Positions 5,873 through 7,183 of a DNA stretch of 7,183 bases are shown piece by piece. Position numbers and translations under genes: made by a program. This stretch comes from CAKQOE01 sp963627215 (GTDB lineage: Bacteria; Bacillota; Clostridia; Peptostreptococcales; Anaerovoracaceae), in contig CAVGAH010000104.1 of assembly GCA_963627215.1 (NCBI GenBank), positions 1 through 7,183 of the forward strand, in the 5' to 3' direction. Under the pieces are notes generated by a model. It made no database searches, was not told the DNA's origin, and saw only the letters and a program-made list of their open reading frames with translations. The number at the start of each line of letters is the position of its first letter. The stretch's first letter is position 1.

Positions 5873-7183
5873 ATGAAATATCTGAAAAAATTAATGAGTG
5901 GTGTGGTCGCTACGGCCATGCTGTTCTCGGTACCTCTGCCCGCCGCGGCGGGCGAGGTCCCTCCGACAGGCGGAACTGCCGGTGACGGCAGCGGTGCTGA
6001 AGGCATTAGTGCATTTGATGTAAGTGCATCGACTGTTGCCGGAGGAATAGAAGGCGCGGTAGTCGGTGTGGAAAAGGCTGTATCGGGCGGATATTACGTA
6101 CTGGCTACGAAAAATACAGATGCACAGACAGGCGACGATAATTTATCGTCTGACGGACTGTTTGTTTATAAGTATGATGAAAATCTCGAGGAAGCTGAGT
6201 ACTCATACAGTGTGGAAGAAGGCTCGACCGGACTTGGAAATTATACGGATACAAAGGGCAATACATATCCGTTGTTCCGTGATACTGTAAACAGCATAAC
6301 TGTAGCTGATTCATATCTGAATGCGCCTTTTGCGCAGGATGCGGAAGGAAACATTTATGTAGCGTATAAGGCTGTCGATCTGAGGACGATGATAGCGCTT
6401 TCAAGTGTAAGCAAGCATAAGGATGTATTTCCTGACTGTATATGCGATATCTGTGATCCCCTTAATCAGGGCGCTCACGGAACATGCAGCAGATTGAAGT
6501 CTACTGATGGCGACGGTGAGGAAATCGGTGGAACAGGCGATGCAGATGATGCAGTTGAAACAGTTGACACGAATGCAGGCGATACAGATGATACAGACGA
6601 TGGCTATGACAAGTACGAGCCTGTAGAGGACTGCCCTGTATGCAATGCGTGGCATGAAGCCTATAAGGCTATAAATTCTGCGCAGTCTGTAGTATGCCTG
6701 GTAGTAGAAAAGCTCAGCCCGTCGCTTGAGAAGGTAGCTGAGTATAAGATCGCGTATAATATAGGCAGTGCACAGTCAAAGAATGCTCTTACTCCTGTGG
6801 CTGCAGCTGTCGGCAAGGATGGCAGCGTTTATATCTCAGGAAGGTCTAATCAGGATCTCCTGAAGGATTATTCACCTGTACTTGATTTTGCTTATTTTAA
6901 AAATGTGGCGACACCTGAAACGACTTTTAAGGGCGAACGTTCAAGAGGTTTTGTTATAAAGCTCGATGGAGATCTGTCAAAGGTGACGGCTTCTACATAT
7001 TTAGGTGGTATGTATGTATACAACCAGAACACAGGTGACTCTGCTGTAGTTTCTTCTCTTGCTGTAAGCGACAGCGGAAGACTTTATGCCGCCGGCGGTG
7101 AATATTCAGGTAAGATACCATCAGGCGAAAATGTATTTCAGAGTGCGATCGCGGAAAAGGATGCGTCCGGAAGGACAAGAGAT
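5873..7183 (+). CDS. Secreted SBBP-like beta-propeller protein with a Cys/acidic insert (5' part; continues past the window)
   Basis: 437 codons are visible without a stop. Residues 1-26 are a Sec signal peptide (MKYLKKLM, short hydrophobic core, likely cleavage after PAAA). A Gly-rich stretch (27-45) follows. From about 60 the sequence shows repeated beta-propeller blade elements: strands with D-x-x-G-x-x-Y at 156-164 (DAEGNIYVA), 315-323 (KDGSVYISG) and 400-408 (DSGRLYAAG), with a looser version at 72-80, alternating with F-V-x-K-x-D strands at 95-110, 274-290 and 359-378; the last reads GFVIKLDGDL then STYLGG, much like SBBP (beta-propeller) repeats. Residues 171-271 interrupt a blade with CxCxxC (189-194), H202, C205, an acidic tract (211-253), CPVC (254-257), H261 and C275. 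Propellers of this type usually bind proteins or glycans and are not enzymes; the role here is unknown. The position just after the protease suggests one transcript. An anchoring domain may lie beyond the right edge. Confidence 0.85.
   Translation, partial: MKYLKKLMSGVVATAMLFSVPLPAAAGEVPPTGGTAGDGSGAEGISAFDVSASTVAGGIEGAVVGVEKAVSGGYYVLATKNTDAQTGDDNLSSDGLFVYKYDENLEEAEYSYSVEEGSTGLGNYTDTKGNTYPLFRDTVNSITVADSYLNAPFAQDAEGNIYVAYKAVDLRTMIALSSVSKHKDVFPDCICDICDPLNQGAHGTCSRLKSTDGDGEEIGGTGDADDAVETVDTNAGDTDDTDDGYDKYEPVEDCPVCNAWHEAYKAINSAQSVVCLVVEKLSPSLEKVAEYKIAYNIGSAQSKNALTPVAAAVGKDGSVYISGRSNQDLLKDYSPVLDFAYFKNVATPETTFKGERSRGFVIKLDGDLSKVTASTYLGGMYVYNQNTGDSAVVSSLAVSDSGRLYAAGGEYSGKIPSGENVFQSAIAEKDASGRTRD
5938..5953 (+). 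repeat. Perfect 16-bp GC palindrome in the signal-peptide codons
   Basis: GCCCGCCGCGGCGGGC is its own reverse complement. In RNA it could form a 6-bp GC stem with a CGCG loop, 65 nt after the start codon. It spans the codons for the Ala-rich signal-peptidase site, so amino-acid constraint (Pro-Ala-Ala-Ala-Gly) explains part of its GC content but not its perfect symmetry. Confidence 0.6.
5976..5991 (+). repeat. Inverted repeat with GNRA-type loop (CTGCCG-GTGA-CGGCAG)
   Basis: A perfect 6-bp stem closes a GTGA loop (GUGA in RNA, fitting the GNRA class of very stable tetraloops). It lies 22 nt after the palindrome at 5938-5953; a smaller inverted repeat, GAGG-TC-CCTC, sits between them at 5954-5963. 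All are inside the coding frame at the start of the mature protein. There is no T-run, so it is not an intrinsic terminator. Confidence 0.55.
6503..6631 (+). repeat. Low-complexity Asp/Glu-rich tract in the propeller insert
   Basis: Residues 211-253 of the propeller protein contain 18 acidic residues in 43. The DNA shows short imperfect direct repeats such as GATGCAGATGATGCAG (6539-6554) and GATACAGATGATACAG (6581-6596), consistent with growth by slippage. The tract separates the two Cys clusters. It could bind calcium or act as a charged spacer; neither is shown by the sequence, and no canonical dockerin or EF-hand loop (DxDxDG) is present. Confidence 0.65.

Noticed and set aside
6503..6631. 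Acidic tract as dockerin or EF-hand calcium loops
   Set aside because: It lacks the DxDxDG spacing and the hydrophobic helix positions of those modules; it looks like a low-complexity spacer.

Overview
The window (7183 bp) holds three genes for exported proteins, all on the + strand and packed tightly (gaps of 45 and 54 bp): the 3' end of an S-layer-homology (SLH) surface protein, a complete 1498-residue subtilisin-family protease, and the 5' part of a secreted beta-propeller protein that runs off the right edge. The features point to a Gram-positive-type anaerobe of the Bacillota (Clostridia or a relative): SLH domains joined to chitobiase/hexosaminidase C-terminal-like repeats, GAGGA ribosome binding sites, Sec signal peptides with short hydrophobic cores, and frequent ATA (Ile) and AGA (Arg) codons at moderate GC. 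I cannot assign a genus.

Layout: 1-1276 is a C-terminal fragment with two and a half chitobiase-C-like repeats, a Gly then Thr/Pro linker, and three SLH domains that end at the stop codon. 1322-5818 is a pre-pro-subtilase with a signal peptide, I9-like propeptide, Asp/His/Ser catalytic domain, one Ig-like domain and about 900 residues of beta-rich sequence that I do not recognise, including a degenerate threefold motif. 5873-7183 encodes a signal peptide and SBBP-like beta-propeller blades; one blade carries an unusual insert with a Cys/His cluster and a long acidic tract. No terminator or convincing promoter is visible in either gap, so the genes are probably co-transcribed from a promoter left of the window.

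How they may work together (inference): the SLH protein would sit non-covalently on secondary wall polymer, the protease would act outside the membrane on surface or environmental protein, and the propeller protein would bind a partner or ligand. The protease has no LPXTG, SLH or transmembrane C-terminus, so its retention at the surface would depend on another component. I see no RNA genes, insertion sequences, CRISPR arrays or attachment sites. Long open frames on the minus strand lie opposite real genes and have no coding support.
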